Shown piece by piece: positions 7,764 to 15,630 of a stretch of DNA of 20,495 nucleotides (position 1 is the first letter of the stretch; each line of letters opens with the position of its first letter). The notes below the pieces were generated by a model. The model was not told the origin of the DNA. It ran no database searches and saw only the letters and a program-made list of their open reading frames with translations. Where the stretch lies: positions 1 to 20,495 of the IMG/VR virus record IMGVR_UViG_3300042691_027647; one strand, given 5' to 3'. This DNA comes from a virus. A program made the position numbers and the translations under genes.

Positions 7764-8953
7764 TGACTATATTCGATACTTCACGATTACCAGATGGACA
7801 ATTTAAAGACGCTTATTTTTATTACCAAGACCAAAGCGGAAGCGGTGGAAGAAAAACAATTACTCACGAATATCCAAATAAAAAAGAAAGATATGTTGAG
7901 GATAATGGCGGTTTAGAAAAGAAATTTACAATTACGGCTTATACTGATGATAATGTTGATTATGCGGAAAGAGATGATTTAATATCGGCTTTAGATGAAA
8001 GTGGCGTAGGAACATTGACTCACCCAGAATTTGACGATTTACAAGTTGTTTGCACAGGATATACTTTTTCATCAAGCATTAAAGAACTTGGCATTACAAA
8101 ATTTACAATAGAATTTGAAGTTGCATCCCTTAACATATTACCAATAGCTATTGACGGCAATAAAGGCTTTCTTGATAGCTTAAAATCTAAAATATTAGGT
8201 GATAATGAAAAAGCTTTTGATGCTGGCTGGAAAAGTGTTAAAAATGCAAAGAAAAAATTTGATTCAGGAGTTAAGACTCTAAAAAGAACGGCAAATAAAA
8301 TAAACAATGTTGCAAAACAAATTCAAGGCTTAGGCAATAGCTTTGCAGATTTAACAACCTCTTTAAATCAAATAGTTTTAAGTGCAAATAGATTAGTTCA
8401 ATCGCCGTCAATCCTAGCATCAAACTTACGCACTTCATTTGATAATCTTGCCGTTGCTTATAATAATTCAAAAGATGTTTTTGAAACAACTAAGAAACTA
8501 TTTGGATTTAATGAAAGCGATCAACAAGCAAATGGCAAATCACAATTACAAAAAGATATTAAAGCAAATCAAGACCAATTAAATAATTTTGTTAATGTTG
8601 CGGTATTAGCAACCGCTTATAATGCTTCAGCGAATATCGAATATAATAATTTGCAAGAATTAAATCAGGTGATAAACGATTTAGAAAATGGATTTAATCA
8701 ATTACCAGATGTTGATAGAAATTTGCGAGATTTATTAATTCAAATGAAGATTGAAGCAACAAAGATATTTTCACAATTAGCGATTAGCTTGCCAAATGTC
8801 GCAGATTATGAAGTGTTTAATCCTATTAGTTTAAATTGCCTAGTCTATAAGCTTTACGGCTCTTTAGAACTAAAAGAAACGATTAGATTATTAAACAACT
8901 TTGGCGATACAACAAGGATTAAAGGCAACATTAAAATCTTAACAAATGTCTAA
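7763..8953 (+). CDS. DNA circularisation/tail protein (Mu gpN-like)
   Basis: A 396-residue protein. Residues 5-130 fit the DNA circulation N-terminal domain: 'LPDGQFKDAYFYYQDQSGSGGRKTITHEYPNKKERYVEDNGGLEKKFTITAYTDD..YAERDDLISALDESGVGTLTHPEFDDLQVVCTGYTFSSSIKELGITKFTIEFE', including the GGR...HEYP and LTHP signatures. The remainder is long and helical, with Asn/Gln-rich coiled-coil-like runs. In Mu the equivalent gpN is a baseplate protein, and the circularisation name is historical. It overlaps the tape measure by 1 nt (TAATG) and the hub gene by 8 nt. Confidence 0.88.
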   Translation: MTIFDTSRLPDGQFKDAYFYYQDQSGSGGRKTITHEYPNKKERYVEDNGGLEKKFTITAYTDDNVDYAERDDLISALDESGVGTLTHPEFDDLQVVCTGYTFSSSIKELGITKFTIEFEVASLNILPIAIDGNKGFLDSLKSKILGDNEKAFDAGWKSVKNAKKKFDSGVKTLKRTANKINNVAKQIQGLGNSFADLTTSLNQIVLSANRLVQSPSILASNLRTSFDNLAVAYNNSKDVFETTKKLFGFNESDQQANGKSQLQKDIKANQDQLNNFVNVAVLATAYNASANIEYNNLQELNQVINDLENGFNQLPDVDRNLRDLLIQMKIEATKIFSQLAISLPNVADYEVFNPISLNCLVYKLYGSLELKETIRLLNNFGDTTRIKGNIKILTNV

Positions 8954-10106
8954 AATTTATCTCGAAGTAAGCGGTAAAAAATATGAAGGCTTTACAGATA
9001 TTGCCGTTAATAGTTCAATTGAAAATTTTTGCTCTTCATTCTCATTTTCAACAACCGTAAAAGAAAAAATTAGTTTTTTAGGAAAAAGGACTGGTCAAAT
9101 TGTTAATAATATTAAATTGCAAAGTGAAGTAAGGGTATTTGTAGATAATATATTAGTTTTAACGGGATATATTGAAAATCTTGATTTAGATTATTCATCA
9201 GAAAGCCACACAATAATTTATTCTGGTAGAGATATTGGGGGAGATATTGTTGATTCGTCTATTATACAGCAAACTTATAAACAAAGAAATTTTGAAGTTT
9301 TGCTAAAAATGGTTTTGGCAAAAAATGGTTTTGATAAAATAAAAATTATTAATAAAGTCGGGACTTTAAAGCTAGAAAAAAATGAAATTATAAAAACTGA
9401 GGGTGGCGAAAAAATATTTGAATTTATGGATAGATACGCCAAGAAATTACAAGTCATATTAAAAATTAACGAATATGGTAATTTATTAATTATGCGTGAA
9501 GATGATACTGTTGTAAAAAATATGTTAATTAACAATGGAACAGAAGATAATAATATACTTTCAGCTAATCTTCAATTAACAACAAAAGATAGATTTAATG
9601 TAATACAAATATTTTCACAAGCGAATAATAAAACTCATACAAAATCAGGAATAAGCCAGAGAGGAAGTGCAAAAGACAAAGAAATTAGAACTACAAGAAG
9701 ATTAACAATAGACATGCACACAGCTAGTGAATCAAAAACATTAAACGCCCTTGCTCAATGGAATATTAATGTCAGAAGAGCCAAAGGTTCAAGATATTCT
9801 TGTAAAGTTGTTGATTTTTATTCAGAAAGAATACAAAAAATTTTATTATTAGACCTTGGCTACGATCAAGTTTGGAGACCGAATACATTAGTTGATGTAG
9901 TTGATAATGTCGCACAAATTAAAGGAATTTTTCTAATTCAGGGCGTTCAATTTACACAAAGTTTACAAGGTTCTTTTACAACTCTTGACATTGTAGAGAG
10001 AGGTTCTTTTACAGATATTAATCCTTCAATAAACGGCAACATAAGTAGCTCATTTGCAGATGGATTAATAGAGTCTGCAAGTTCTATTTTAGATTTGGTT
10101 AATTAA
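8946..10106 (+). CDS. Baseplate hub protein (Mu gp44/gpP-like)
   Basis: A 386-residue protein. The N-terminal 'IYLEVSGKKYEGFTDIAVNSSIENFCSSFSFSTTV', then 'VRVFVDNILVLTGYIENLDLDYSSESHTIIYSGRDIGGDIVDSSI' is the signature of the Mu gp44 family, which forms the gpD-like hub at the tail tip. The middle 'KIFEFMDRYAKKLQVILKINEYGNLLIMRED' also fits. It lies between gpN and the spike gene, as in Mu. The start is set by the ATGTCTAA overlap with the preceding stop; no Shine-Dalgarno is visible. The 24-nt gap after it separates it from the convergent spike gene. Confidence 0.87.
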   Translation: MSKIYLEVSGKKYEGFTDIAVNSSIENFCSSFSFSTTVKEKISFLGKRTGQIVNNIKLQSEVRVFVDNILVLTGYIENLDLDYSSESHTIIYSGRDIGGDIVDSSIIQQTYKQRNFEVLLKMVLAKNGFDKIKIINKVGTLKLEKNEIIKTEGGEKIFEFMDRYAKKLQVILKINEYGNLLIMREDDTVVKNMLINNGTEDNNILSANLQLTTKDRFNVIQIFSQANNKTHTKSGISQRGSAKDKEIRTTRRLTIDMHTASESKTLNALAQWNINVRRAKGSRYSCKVVDFYSERIQKILLLDLGYDQVWRPNTLVDVVDNVAQIKGIFLIQGVQFTQSLQGSFTTLDIVERGSFTDINPSINGNISSSFADGLIESASSILDLVN

Positions 10107-10130
10107 AGTATCTTAATATTCTTTATATTT

Positions 10131-10610
10131 TTAAGCAATTAATCCATGATTTTTTAAAGTAGTAATAATACTCGCAATTGCAACTCTTGATTCAGCATCA
10201 ATTATAGTTCCACTTGCTGGGTTGGCTATTGTTGGTTCTTGACTTCCGACAACTTTTATATTGCTAACTTTATAAGAAGTTGCATTGATAGATTTATCGC
10301 AATCAGTATCGCCTGTAATAGTGTTTTTACTAGCTCCAGCCTTAAATCCATTGTTTGACTTTCTGTTTTTTATTTCGCTATCACCTTCCGCAAGGCTTGA
10401 TTGCGTAGCTACATCATAAGGAATACCAAACAAATTAGTTTTACTTCCTAACCCACCAAATAACAAAACAAGCGTTGATTCACTAGGCTTCACCCTGCTT
10501 TGCGTTCCATAAGGATAAATTAATAATACATCATCAAATATTTCGTTTTGATATGAAACAACCGTTGCGTAAGTGCCATCGGTCTTAGTTATGTAGCCTT
10601 TTATAATCAT
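10131..10610 (-). CDS. Baseplate spike protein (Mu gp45-like), reversed
   Basis: A 159-residue protein. The N-terminal OB-like part 'IIKGYITKTDGTYATVVSYQNEIFDDVLLIYPYGTQSRVKPSESTLVLLFGGLGSKTNLFGIPYDV' matches the Mu gp45/gpV pattern (Y-G-x-x-S near the 'pyG', then 'p..sE.lvLf.gG...n...ip.d'). The later 'SNNGFKAGASKNTITGDTDCDKSI' repetitive part would form the beta-helical spike. It lies exactly in the gp44-gp45-gp46 slot but on the minus strand, opposite every other tail gene. There is no matching long inverted repeat at its ends by eye. It seems intact, with no internal stop. It must be expressed from its own promoter or have been inverted recently. Confidence 0.8.
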   Translation of the reverse strand: MIIKGYITKTDGTYATVVSYQNEIFDDVLLIYPYGTQSRVKPSESTLVLLFGGLGSKTNLFGIPYDVATQSSLAEGDSEIKNRKSNNGFKAGASKNTITGDTDCDKSINATSYKVSNIKVVGSQEPTIANPASGTIIDAESRVAIASIITTLKNHGLIA

Positions 10611-10624
10611 AGTTTTTAGGGTTG
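10604..10624 (+). repeat. 21-bp late-operon repeat, copy 2
   Basis: Exact second copy of the element at 3590-3610 (AATCATAGTTTTTAGGGTTG plus a preceding T). Here it covers the start codon of the reversed spike gene (ATGATT on the minus strand, 10610-10605) and lies about 49 nt before the ATG of the gp46-like gene on the plus strand. The divergent gap 10611-10673 is otherwise AT-rich, with a weak TTGATA (10631-10636) and TAATAA (10654-10659) pair that could be a promoter. Confidence 0.85.
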
Positions 10625-10673
10625 TTTAAATTGATAATTTTAAATAATTTAAATAATAAAACTTTTTTAAAAA

Positions 10674-11099
10674 ATGGCAATAGATTTTAAGTTAAATCAA
10701 GATAAAGGTTATTTCGATATTGATATAGAAAATGGCGATTTTGCTAAAACTGATAGTTTAGATACCGCCGTTTATATGTCTGTTTTTTGCGATAAAAGAG
10801 CAAATGCAGTAAGCGAGCCAACACTTAGAAGAGGGCATTTTACCAATCAATTTAGTCGTGTAAGTGGCTATGAAGTGGGTTCGTTGCTTTGGCTACATAC
10901 AAACCAAGCCAAAAATATTAACACTTCACTAATTGAGAGTGCGGTAAAAGATGGTTTAAGATGGTTGATTGATGATGAGATTATATCTAAAACAAATGTA
11001 AAGGCGACTAAATCGAATACTCAAGTAAACATTGAAATCGATTTAATTAACAAATTTCAATCTAACAGCAAATATTATAATCTTTTTGTAAATCTATGA
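10674..11099 (+). CDS. Baseplate protein, Mu gp46 family
   Basis: A 141-residue protein. 'MAIDFKLNQDKGYFDIDIENGDFAKTDSLDTAVYMSVFCDKRA' followed by 'TLRRGHFTNQFSRVSGYEVGSLLWLHTNQAK' carries the R-R-G-(H/W) and G-S-L-L-W-L signatures of the GP46 family, the wedge/baseplate protein encoded just before baseplate J in Mu-like phages. It overlaps baseplate J by 4 nt (ATGA). No Shine-Dalgarno is visible; translation starts after an AT-rich leader that follows the 21-bp repeat. Confidence 0.86.
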   Translation: MAIDFKLNQDKGYFDIDIENGDFAKTDSLDTAVYMSVFCDKRANAVSEPTLRRGHFTNQFSRVSGYEVGSLLWLHTNQAKNINTSLIESAVKDGLRWLIDDEIISKTNVKATKSNTQVNIEIDLINKFQSNSKYYNLFVNL

Positions 11100-12436
11100 T
11101 TGAATTTTCTTCAATATCACAAATTCAACAAAGAATAACCAACGCTTTAATCCTTTCGGTTAATGCTGGGCAAATTGATAGTTCTAAACACATTGACCCT
11201 AATATTAGAAATAGTTTAGCTGGTGGTATTGTTAGCTCAATGTCAGCTGGCTTTGATGAAAATAATGATTATATAAAAGAATTATTAAAACAATTATTTC
11301 CGCAAACAGCAACAGGAACTTATTTAGAATTGTGGGCAACTTGGTTTGGTATCAATAGAAAGACAGCGATTAAAGCCGAGGGTTATGTTGTTTTTAGTGG
11401 AGTTGCTACAACATCAATCCCAACAGGAACGGCGATACAAAAAGCCGACGGCACGCAATACGAAACGCAAGCACTTGGCACGATCGCAAGCCAAACAATT
11501 GGGCTTTCTAGTTTAACAAGAAGCGGAAGCACCGCCACCGCAACAACTGCATCAAATCACAATTTAGCAACTGGCGTTTCTGTTGTAATTGCTGGAGCGG
11601 GTCAATCAGAATATAACATAACAGCAACAATTACGGTTATTTCAAATACTCAATTTACATTTACAGTTTCAGGAACCCCAGCAACTCCAGCGACAGGGAC
11701 AATAACAGCAAATTCAACAACCGCTTATGTTCAAATTAAAGCCTTAGATTACGGCGTTGCTGGCAACTCTTTAGGAGGTTCACAACTTACATTAGTTAGT
11801 CCTATTGTTGATGTTGATGATAGTTGTTTTTTGAGTTATGATGGCTTGTTTGGTGGGCTTGATATTGAAAGCGATGAAGCTTTAAGAGTTCGTTTAAGAG
11901 ACCGCACTTCTAATTTTACCGCACCTTTTACCGCATCGGGATTGCCTGTTTTTATCAGAGAAAAAATTGCTGGTGTTGGTAGAATTTGGGTTCAAACAGC
12001 CACACCATCAGCAGGCTACGCAACTATTTATTTTACTAGAGATAATGATTTAAATATTATCCCGACAGCATCACAAGTTAATGCGGTTAAAAATGCAATC
12101 ATAAATGAAGATGATGGAATTAAGCCAGCAAATACGCCCGACGCTTATGTTATTGTTGCCTCACCAACTCCAGTAAGTGTTAATATTACATTTGCAACAC
12201 TTAGCCCAAACACAACGGCGATGAAAACCGCAATCACTGAAACCCTAACTGATTATTTTAAAAGCGTTGCCGTAAGTGTTGGCGGAGATATTACTTTAAG
12301 TGAATTAAATTCAATAATTTACAGTGTAGTAGATGAAGATGGTAATTCACCAACTTATACTTTATCATTACCATCAGCAACAACAACCGTTTCTGATAGT
12401 GAATTAGCAATCTTGGGGGCGATTACATATCCATGA
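11096..12436 (+). CDS. Baseplate J / gp47-like protein with inserted beta domain
   Basis: A 446-residue protein. The N-terminal 'LLKQLFPQTATGTYLELWATWFGINRKTAIKAEGYVVFSG...IPTGTAIQKADGTQYETQ', the central 'VQIKALDYGVAGNSLGGSQLTLVSPI' and the later 'SDEALRVRLRDR...GVGRIWVQTATPSAGYATIYFTRD' define baseplate J, a wedge protein. Between 'LGTIASQTIGL' and 'TANSTTAYVQ' sits an extra 70-residue module (about 137-206: LTRSGSTATATTASNHNLAT..., ending 'TPATPATGTI'). It is the same Ig-like/FCCH-like unit as in the tail terminator. It starts and ends with ATGA overlaps. Confidence 0.9.
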   Translation: MIEFSSISQIQQRITNALILSVNAGQIDSSKHIDPNIRNSLAGGIVSSMSAGFDENNDYIKELLKQLFPQTATGTYLELWATWFGINRKTAIKAEGYVVFSGVATTSIPTGTAIQKADGTQYETQALGTIASQTIGLSSLTRSGSTATATTASNHNLATGVSVVIAGAGQSEYNITATITVISNTQFTFTVSGTPATPATGTITANSTTAYVQIKALDYGVAGNSLGGSQLTLVSPIVDVDDSCFLSYDGLFGGLDIESDEALRVRLRDRTSNFTAPFTASGLPVFIREKIAGVGRIWVQTATPSAGYATIYFTRDNDLNIIPTASQVNAVKNAIINEDDGIKPANTPDAYVIVASPTPVSVNITFATLSPNTTAMKTAITETLTDYFKSVAVSVGGDITLSELNSIIYSVVDEDGNSPTYTLSLPSATTTVSDSELAILGAITYP

Positions 12437-13041
12437 TTTTAAAACCTAGAACACAAATAGAACAAGCGGATATCTTAGCTCAATATTTAAGAGACGATGT
12501 TTTGCATGAGGGTAAAAATAAAGAAGGCTCAACACTTCGTAAAGTTCTTTTAGGGCTAGCTACGGAATGGTTAAACTTTAGAGATAAAATAAACGAAGTT
12601 GCTAACGAATATAATCCACAAATAACAACTGCATTAATTGAAGAGTGGGAAGGGTTTGTTGGCATTCCTGATTCATGCATTCCAGTAGCTTCAACAATAG
12701 AGCAAAGAAGAATAAATATTTTGTTAAAACTAGCGGGAATTAACGCAACAACTGCAAAACAATTTAAAAACATTGCATCAATTTTAGGTTATTCGATTCA
12801 AGTTTCTAATGGCGTTGATACTTCAACTTTTCCTTTAACATTTCCTTTCTTGTTAATTAGTCAAGCGTCAGCACCTTTTACAATTGTTATAACATTGCCC
12901 GCATCAATACAACCATCGGGCTTTCCATTGACTCTTCCTTTTACTTTAACCGAGCAACAACCCGCAATTTTAAATTGTTTGTTTAATAAGCTTAAACCAG
13001 CAAATACTCAATTATTTTTTAGGTATTCAAATGCAATATAA
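12433..13041 (+). CDS. Tail/baseplate protein, Mu gp48-like (DUF2313)
   Basis: A 202-residue protein. 'ADILAQYLRDDVLHEGKNKEGSTLRKVLLGLATEWLNFRDKINEVANEYNPQITTALIEEWEGFVGIPDSC', then 'TIEQRRINILLKLAGINATTAKQFKNIASILGYSIQVSNG' and 'FPLTLPFTLTEQQPAILNCLFNKLKPANTQLFFRY' are the conserved segments of DUF2313. It follows baseplate J as gp48 does in Mu, and completes the wedge by joining the fibre. The ATGA overlap couples it to baseplate J; the fibre gene follows after a 17-nt T-rich gap. Confidence 0.87.
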   Translation: MILKPRTQIEQADILAQYLRDDVLHEGKNKEGSTLRKVLLGLATEWLNFRDKINEVANEYNPQITTALIEEWEGFVGIPDSCIPVASTIEQRRINILLKLAGINATTAKQFKNIASILGYSIQVSNGVDTSTFPLTFPFLLISQASAPFTIVITLPASIQPSGFPLTLPFTLTEQQPAILNCLFNKLKPANTQLFFRYSNAI

Positions 13042-13058
13042 TTTTAATTTTATTTACT

Positions 13059-14276
13059 ATGTCAGATATTAATACTTCAAAGGTCGATGGCAATACAGTC
13101 TCAGCTAGTGAGTTTAATCAATTAGCAGAAATTGATAATCTTATTAGCACAAGTGGACAAACTCCATCAACAACTAATTTAGAGCAACAAGCAATTGCAT
13201 CAGCTCGTTATTCAAGTGCTGGCAATTTCTTCACTGATTCAGGAACGGCAAATGCTTATGTATTAAGCCCCGTTTCACCTTTTAAATCACCAGTTTCAAG
13301 CACGGCTGGAGAAGGTTATTATAATGGAATGGTTATTCGCTTTCGTGCTGGCAATGCTAATAGCGGTGCATCAACTGTTAATGTTAATAATGCTGGTTCT
13401 AAAAGTTTAGTTAAATCAGATGGCTCTACAGCCTTAACCACTGGTGATATTCCAGCAAATACAGAAGTTGAGTTTGTTTATAATGGAACTAACTTTGTGC
13501 AAAGTCTTGGTAAAGTTCCAGCCACCACCACCAATCAAGGCGTTTCTTACCTTAACAACCCAATCAAAATAGTAAATGACGGCTCTTCCCCAAGTGACAC
13601 TGTTGGTTTTATTGGCGGGACATTTATAACTTCATCGGGTTCAGTTGTCTTACTTTCGACCATAACAAAAAAAATTCAAGCAAGCGGAGCGTGGATAGCT
13701 GGAACTGGACAAAATGGATTAGATTCGGGGGCAAGAACTGCAAGCACATTTTATCGAACTTATGTTATTCAAAATAATACAACTTTGGCTTATGATATTT
13801 TGTTTAGCACTTCTGCAACATCGCCTACAGTTCCTAGTGGTTATACTAATTTGGGAATTATTGATTATGCTTTTATTCGAGTTAATGGATCAAATAACAT
13901 TGCAACTGCAAAATGGGATGTAAACGATAAACGACTTGTTTTAGGCGCTGGTGAAAGTATACAAGTTTTTAGCGGAGTTGCTACTGGAGCTGGAAATACG
14001 ACAATTCTAAATACAACCGAAACACTAGAATTTGTCGTTAGAATTTATTTAGCAACCGCAAGTGCTGGGGGTTCTGATATTACAGTTTATGGAAGTGAGC
14101 ATGCCTCAGGAGATTTTAACGATTGCATTTCTGTTGGAACGAATAACGGACTCCAAGCAATGGGCGGAGGCTCTGTTTATACAACAGATGGTAAAATCTA
14201 CTGGAAAAACTTTTCAACAGCTGGTGGCGTATCAAACCAAACTTGCAAAATCAAATCAATCAAAATTAGGAGTTAA
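13059..14276 (+). CDS. Tail fibre protein
   Basis: A 405-residue protein in the fibre position. After an N-terminal 'SKVDGNTVSASEFNQLAEIDNLISTSGQTPSTTN' segment it carries the well-known fibre region 'FFTDSGTANAYVLSPVSPFKSP', 'GYYNGMVIRFRAGNANSGASTVNVNNAGSKSLVKSDGSTALTTGDIPANTEVEFVYNGTNFVQS'. The C-terminal half (from about residue 170) is beta-rich, with Gly, Ser and Asn repeats, and is less conserved, as expected for a receptor-binding tip. No catalytic site is apparent. It lies before a fibre-assembly-like gene, 5 nt away, with AGGAG between. Confidence 0.8.
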   Translation: MSDINTSKVDGNTVSASEFNQLAEIDNLISTSGQTPSTTNLEQQAIASARYSSAGNFFTDSGTANAYVLSPVSPFKSPVSSTAGEGYYNGMVIRFRAGNANSGASTVNVNNAGSKSLVKSDGSTALTTGDIPANTEVEFVYNGTNFVQSLGKVPATTTNQGVSYLNNPIKIVNDGSSPSDTVGFIGGTFITSSGSVVLLSTITKKIQASGAWIAGTGQNGLDSGARTASTFYRTYVIQNNTTLAYDILFSTSATSPTVPSGYTNLGIIDYAFIRVNGSNNIATAKWDVNDKRLVLGAGESIQVFSGVATGAGNTTILNTTETLEFVVRIYLATASAGGSDITVYGSEHASGDFNDCISVGTNNGLQAMGGGSVYTTDGKIYWKNFSTAGGVSNQTCKIKSIKIRS

Positions 14277-14281
14277 TTATT

Positions 14282-14722
14282 ATGTTATTTAAACAAAAAC
14301 AAGCCAACGGAACTTTTACTTTTTTCGAGTCAGATTTAAATTTTGATGTCGATGTTGCAACTAGAGCGACTAAAGACGAAGAAATTAAATATAACTTGGA
14401 TAAAGCCAAAGCACAAAAAATAAATGAAATTGGAAATGCAAAAGAAGAAGCTCTTTATGCACCAATCGCATATTTGAATACTTCTTTTTCAGCAAGCGAA
14501 AGAGCCTGCCAAAATATGCTCGGAAATTTAGTTTTAAATGGGGAAACTGTAGAGTGGCAAGACCTAAATAAAAAACCAATAATCATGACCAGAGCTCAAT
14601 TTCAAACTTTAGCAGTGATGGTCAAAAATCAAAGAAATGCTTCGTATTTTAAAGAAAGCGAATTGATGAAAAAAATTGGTTTAGCAAAAACACCGGAAGA
14701 ATTAAATTTAATTAAATGGTAA
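14282..14722 (+). CDS. Probable tail fibre assembly protein (DUF4376-like)
   Basis: A 146-residue protein. The C-terminal half ('FSASERACQNMLGNLVLNGETVEWQDLNKKPIIMTRAQFQTLAVMVKNQRNASYFKESELMKKIGLAKTPEELNLIKW') has the DUF4376-type outline: a Trp-Asp core, 'ita.qf..l...i..qr', then '..I..A.T.EEL..I.W'. The N-terminus reads 'LFKQKQANGTFTFFESDLNF'. Such proteins follow fibres in many phages and are thought to help fibre folding. AGGAG (in 'TTAGGAGTTAATTATTATG') gives a clear start. The specific chaperone role is inferred from position and domain. Confidence 0.7.
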   Translation: MLFKQKQANGTFTFFESDLNFDVDVATRATKDEEIKYNLDKAKAQKINEIGNAKEEALYAPIAYLNTSFSASERACQNMLGNLVLNGETVEWQDLNKKPIIMTRAQFQTLAVMVKNQRNASYFKESELMKKIGLAKTPEELNLIKW

Positions 14723-14723
14723 T

Positions 14724-15023
14724 ATGATCGAACTTTTAAAATCAGTATTCCTAAGCCCTAGAGGCACGCTATCAAGCAAGAGGTTAACTGGATTTCTTAT
14801 GATTACGCTTGCGGGTTTTCTAATTGCCTTGGGAATTATAAAAACATTTTATTTTGACAACTTAGCAACCTGCCCTGCAAGCATTCCCGCAATTATCGGG
14901 ATAACTTGCAAAGATTTTAGTCCGAATTTAACGGGTTTAGTCCGTGATTTGATTTATGGCGGGGTAGCTCTTTTAAGCTCGACTGTTTTTGAGAAAAAAT
15001 TTAAATCACCAGAAAATGAATAA
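14724..15023 (+). CDS. Two-TM membrane protein, holin candidate
   Basis: A 99-residue protein with two hydrophobic segments (about 21-41, LTGFLMITLAGFLIALGIIK, and 70-90, 'VRDLIYGGVALLSSTVF'), a charged C-terminus and the motif 'SSKRLTGFL' near the first segment, a motif seen in small phage membrane proteins next to lysis genes. Two cysteines (CP.., CKD) lie in the loop. It is the first gene after the fibre module, so it starts the putative lysis cassette. Holin function is a position-based inference; no decisive sequence test is possible. It starts 1 nt after the previous stop and overlaps the next gene by 8 nt. Confidence 0.55.
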   Translation: MIELLKSVFLSPRGTLSSKRLTGFLMITLAGFLIALGIIKTFYFDNLATCPASIPAIIGITCKDFSPNLTGLVRDLIYGGVALLSSTVFEKKFKSPENE

Positions 15024-15630
15024 CAATAATTTACAAGATTTATTTGAAAATTTGAAGGGTGGAACTGTTTTAGCCTTCTACAGAAGCGGTCTCATAGGTT
15101 CAATAATTCCATTTTTTACTCGAGAAAAAAAGGGCGAGCAAGTTCCGCATCATGTTGCTACTGCATATCAAGTTAAAAAAGAAGATTCGGCAACTATGTC
15201 AGTTTGCTCGTTTAAGCTATCGGAACAAGGGTTCCATGGTGGTAAATATCGCAATGTTGAAATAATAAAATATGATGGAATTTACTACACAACTGACGAA
15301 TATTTTCTGAAGCAAGATTTCATAAAGATGGGCTTCACTGACTTGACACCAGAACAGGAGAGCCTTGGCATTCAAGACGCAATAAGCCAGATTGGCAAAA
15401 AATACGGTTATTCGAGATTTATTTTAACCGCAGAAATTTTTGAAAAAATTTTACCAAAATCTTTTCAAAGAAAAATTTTTGCTAAGTTGAATAAAAAACA
15501 AGGTGAGAGGCTATGTTCTAGTCATGTTGTTTTCAATTTAAATTCAACTGGAAAATACAATATACCGACAGACCAAGCTTACTCTCCGAATGAAGTCATG
15601 AAACTTAAAAATGTATTTACCAATGTTTGA
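15016..15630 (+). CDS. Permuted papain-fold (C92/YiiX-like) hydrolase, lysin candidate
   Basis: A 204-residue protein. The pattern 'KGGTVLAFYRSGLIGSIIPFFTREKK...VPHHVATAY' (His46) and, far downstream, 'GERLCSSHVVFNL' (Cys167) matches the permuted NlpC/P60 family (peptidase C92, YiiX-type), in which the His-containing strand precedes the Cys. 'QDAISQIGKKYGYSRFIL' fits the helix before the second half. Family members cleave amide or lipid ester bonds, so it may act on peptidoglycan; no signal peptide is seen. Its neighbours are holin-like and spanin-like genes and no other lysozyme is visible, so an endolysin role is plausible but unproven. The ATG at 15016 is preferred over a TTG at 14989 because of the 8-nt overlap. 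Confidence 0.6.
   Translation: MNNNNLQDLFENLKGGTVLAFYRSGLIGSIIPFFTREKKGEQVPHHVATAYQVKKEDSATMSVCSFKLSEQGFHGGKYRNVEIIKYDGIYYTTDEYFLKQDFIKMGFTDLTPEQESLGIQDAISQIGKKYGYSRFILTAEIFEKILPKSFQRKIFAKLNKKQGERLCSSHVVFNLNSTGKYNIPTDQAYSPNEVMKLKNVFTNV

Noticed and set aside
8020-8489. Long minus-strand frames opposite the gpN-like gene
   Set aside because: Low-complexity Phe/Leu/Ser shadows of the AT-rich coding strand, with no start signals.
10107-10673. Invertible segment with flanking inverted repeats around the spike gene
   Set aside because: The flanks share only short AT-rich words; the 21-bp repeat is direct, not inverted, and its other copy is 7 kb away.
14062-14292. 76-codon plus-strand frame inside the fibre gene end
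   Set aside because: Overlaps the C-terminal coding region of the fibre in another frame and shows no domain features.
14989-15015. TTG start extending the C92-like protein by nine residues
   Set aside because: The added residues are basic and read through the previous gene's end; ATG 15016 gives the 8-nt overlap seen at other junctions.
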